7,049 bases of DNA. It comes from Desulfobacula sp. GTDB lineage: Bacteria > Desulfobacterota > Desulfobacteria > Desulfobacterales > Desulfobacteraceae. Shown one piece after another: positions 6,348 to 7,049 of this stretch; positions within the stretch are counted from its first letter, which is position 1; the number at the start of each line of letters is the position of its first letter. The stretch lies in NCBI GenBank assembly GCA_023139225.1, contig JAGLNZ010000143.1, forward strand, positions 1 through 7,049. Direction: 5' to 3'. Position numbers and translations under genes: made by a program. Below the pieces are notes generated by a model that did no database searches, was not told the origin of the DNA, and worked only from the letters and a program-made list of their open reading frames with translations.

Positions 6348-7049
6348 TTATTTATTCACAGACTCCTCTAACGCGGCCTTACCATTTTGCAAATTCTTAT
6401 CACCCGAATTGTTTTTAACATCCCGAACTAAATTAAGTTTGTATAAAGGATCTCCCACAAGAACCATTTTCCAGGAAAGGTAAGGCAGGCTGATAAGATA
6501 TGATTCTGCCAGGGTAAGATAGCCTTCCGTGAGAAAATCAAAAAAAATTTCCGGTACTGGAAAGGCTTGGACATAAGGCTCTCCAACAGGACCGATGGTT
6601 GCAGCGATTCCATTATCCAGCATTTTTTTACACCAGACCTGGCTGCTTTTTCTTTTTAAAGTTGTGCATTCTGAACTGGCAATATGATATCCCACAGAGC
6701 CCTTTTGCCATGTAAAAGCATCAATATATTTTGCCAGACTGTACCAGCCGCAATAAAGAGCTGTGTCTGGACTTTCACCTCTCTGGAATAATGTCATATT
6801 ATCATTAAGGACAACCGTTGTTATACGATTTTTTTTTGAAAGTAATCTGGCTGCACGATGAATAGACTTGTCGTAAAAGGCATATCCCGAAACCTTGCCT
6901 TTGCCCGGGTCTTTCCACCTGGCATCAAAATAGGCTGTGCCCTTTAAACCATTTTTTTCAGCTTCAATGCTGTCGTTAATGATTCGTTTTACAATGGTTT
7001 CATTGGCACCGTCAAGCCGGCTTGTCATCAAAACTTCAGACTGCTTTAT
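6348..7049 (-). CDS. TIGR03790 family protein, 5' end outside the window
   Basis: The frame is open to the right edge, so the N-terminus, probably including a signal peptide, is missing; the visible part is 233 residues. I recognise the TIGR03790 family from the series VLMTSRLDG, GTAYFDAR, ALYCGWYSLAKYIDAF, GSVGYHIASSE, NGIAATIGPVGEPY and LVGDPLY. As I recall, this uncharacterised family is found in scattered bacteria and only in species with an exosortase homologue. The order of segments (GWYS, then HIASSEC, then a GxxATIGPxxEP strand, then GDPLY) recalls C25 gingipain-like peptidases with their GHG, SC and LGDP motifs, although the GHG histidine is not present, so any peptidase activity is doubtful. 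After GDPLY comes a polar tail of about 30 residues. TTG or ATG at 7031-7026 are internal codons, since the family motif runs through them. This is the first visible gene of the operon with the racemase and HD gene. Confidence 0.82.
   Translation of the reverse strand: MKQSEVLMTSRLDGANETIVKRIINDSIEAEKNGLKGTAYFDARWKDPGKGKVSGYAFYDKSIHRAARLLSKKNRITTVVLNDNMTLFQRGESPDTALYCGWYSLAKYIDAFTWQKGSVGYHIASSECTTLKRKSSQVWCKKMLDNGIAATIGPVGEPYVQAFPVPEIFFDFLTEGYLTLAESYLISLPYLSWKMVLVGDPLYKLNLVRDVKNNSGDKNLQNGKAALEESVNK

Overview
The window reads as a chromosomal stretch from a fairly AT-rich Gram-negative bacterium. The style of the signalling proteins fits the Desulfobacterales (sulfate-reducing deltaproteobacteria): an HDOD protein with a short N-terminal domain in front, and a GAF/PAS histidine kinase with the GGIAHDFNN phosphoacceptor motif. 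That placement is inferred from family resemblance, not from a search. No RNA genes, insertion sequences, CRISPR arrays or integration sites were seen. Coding density is high and no gene-free gap exceeds 200 bases.

Layout, left to right. (1) Positions 1-309 hold the 3' part of an unrecognised plus-strand reading frame, probably a gene remnant or the end of a gene entering from the left. (2) 313-1647, minus strand, is a complete NorM-type MATE efflux transporter. (3) 1648-1840 is a divergent intergenic region. It carries a good sigma-70-like promoter candidate on each strand and a perfect 8-bp inverted repeat that overlaps the predicted -35 box of the transporter promoter. (4) 1841-3076, plus strand, is an HDOD signalling gene cut by one in-frame TAA at 2537-2539; the frame is otherwise intact on both sides. 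(5) 3069-4814, plus strand, is a GAF-PAS histidine kinase that overlaps the HDOD stop by 8 bases. (6) 4827-7049, minus strand, is a tight three-gene operon. In transcription order it holds a TIGR03790-family protein (5' end outside the window), a YgeA-type broad-specificity amino-acid racemase and an HD-domain phosphohydrolase.

How the parts may work together. The HDOD gene and the kinase look like one translationally coupled signalling unit without a response regulator in view, so the phosphotransfer partner must lie elsewhere. The right-hand operon joins a racemase and a predicted metal phosphohydrolase to a TIGR03790 protein; that family has been noted to co-occur with exosortase systems. 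The racemase and HD genes overlap by the same ATGAATAA octamer seen at the HDOD/kinase junction. The most notable points are the single UAA inside the HDOD domain, the operator-like palindrome upstream of the MATE gene, and a possible caspase/gingipain-like layout in the TIGR03790 protein.
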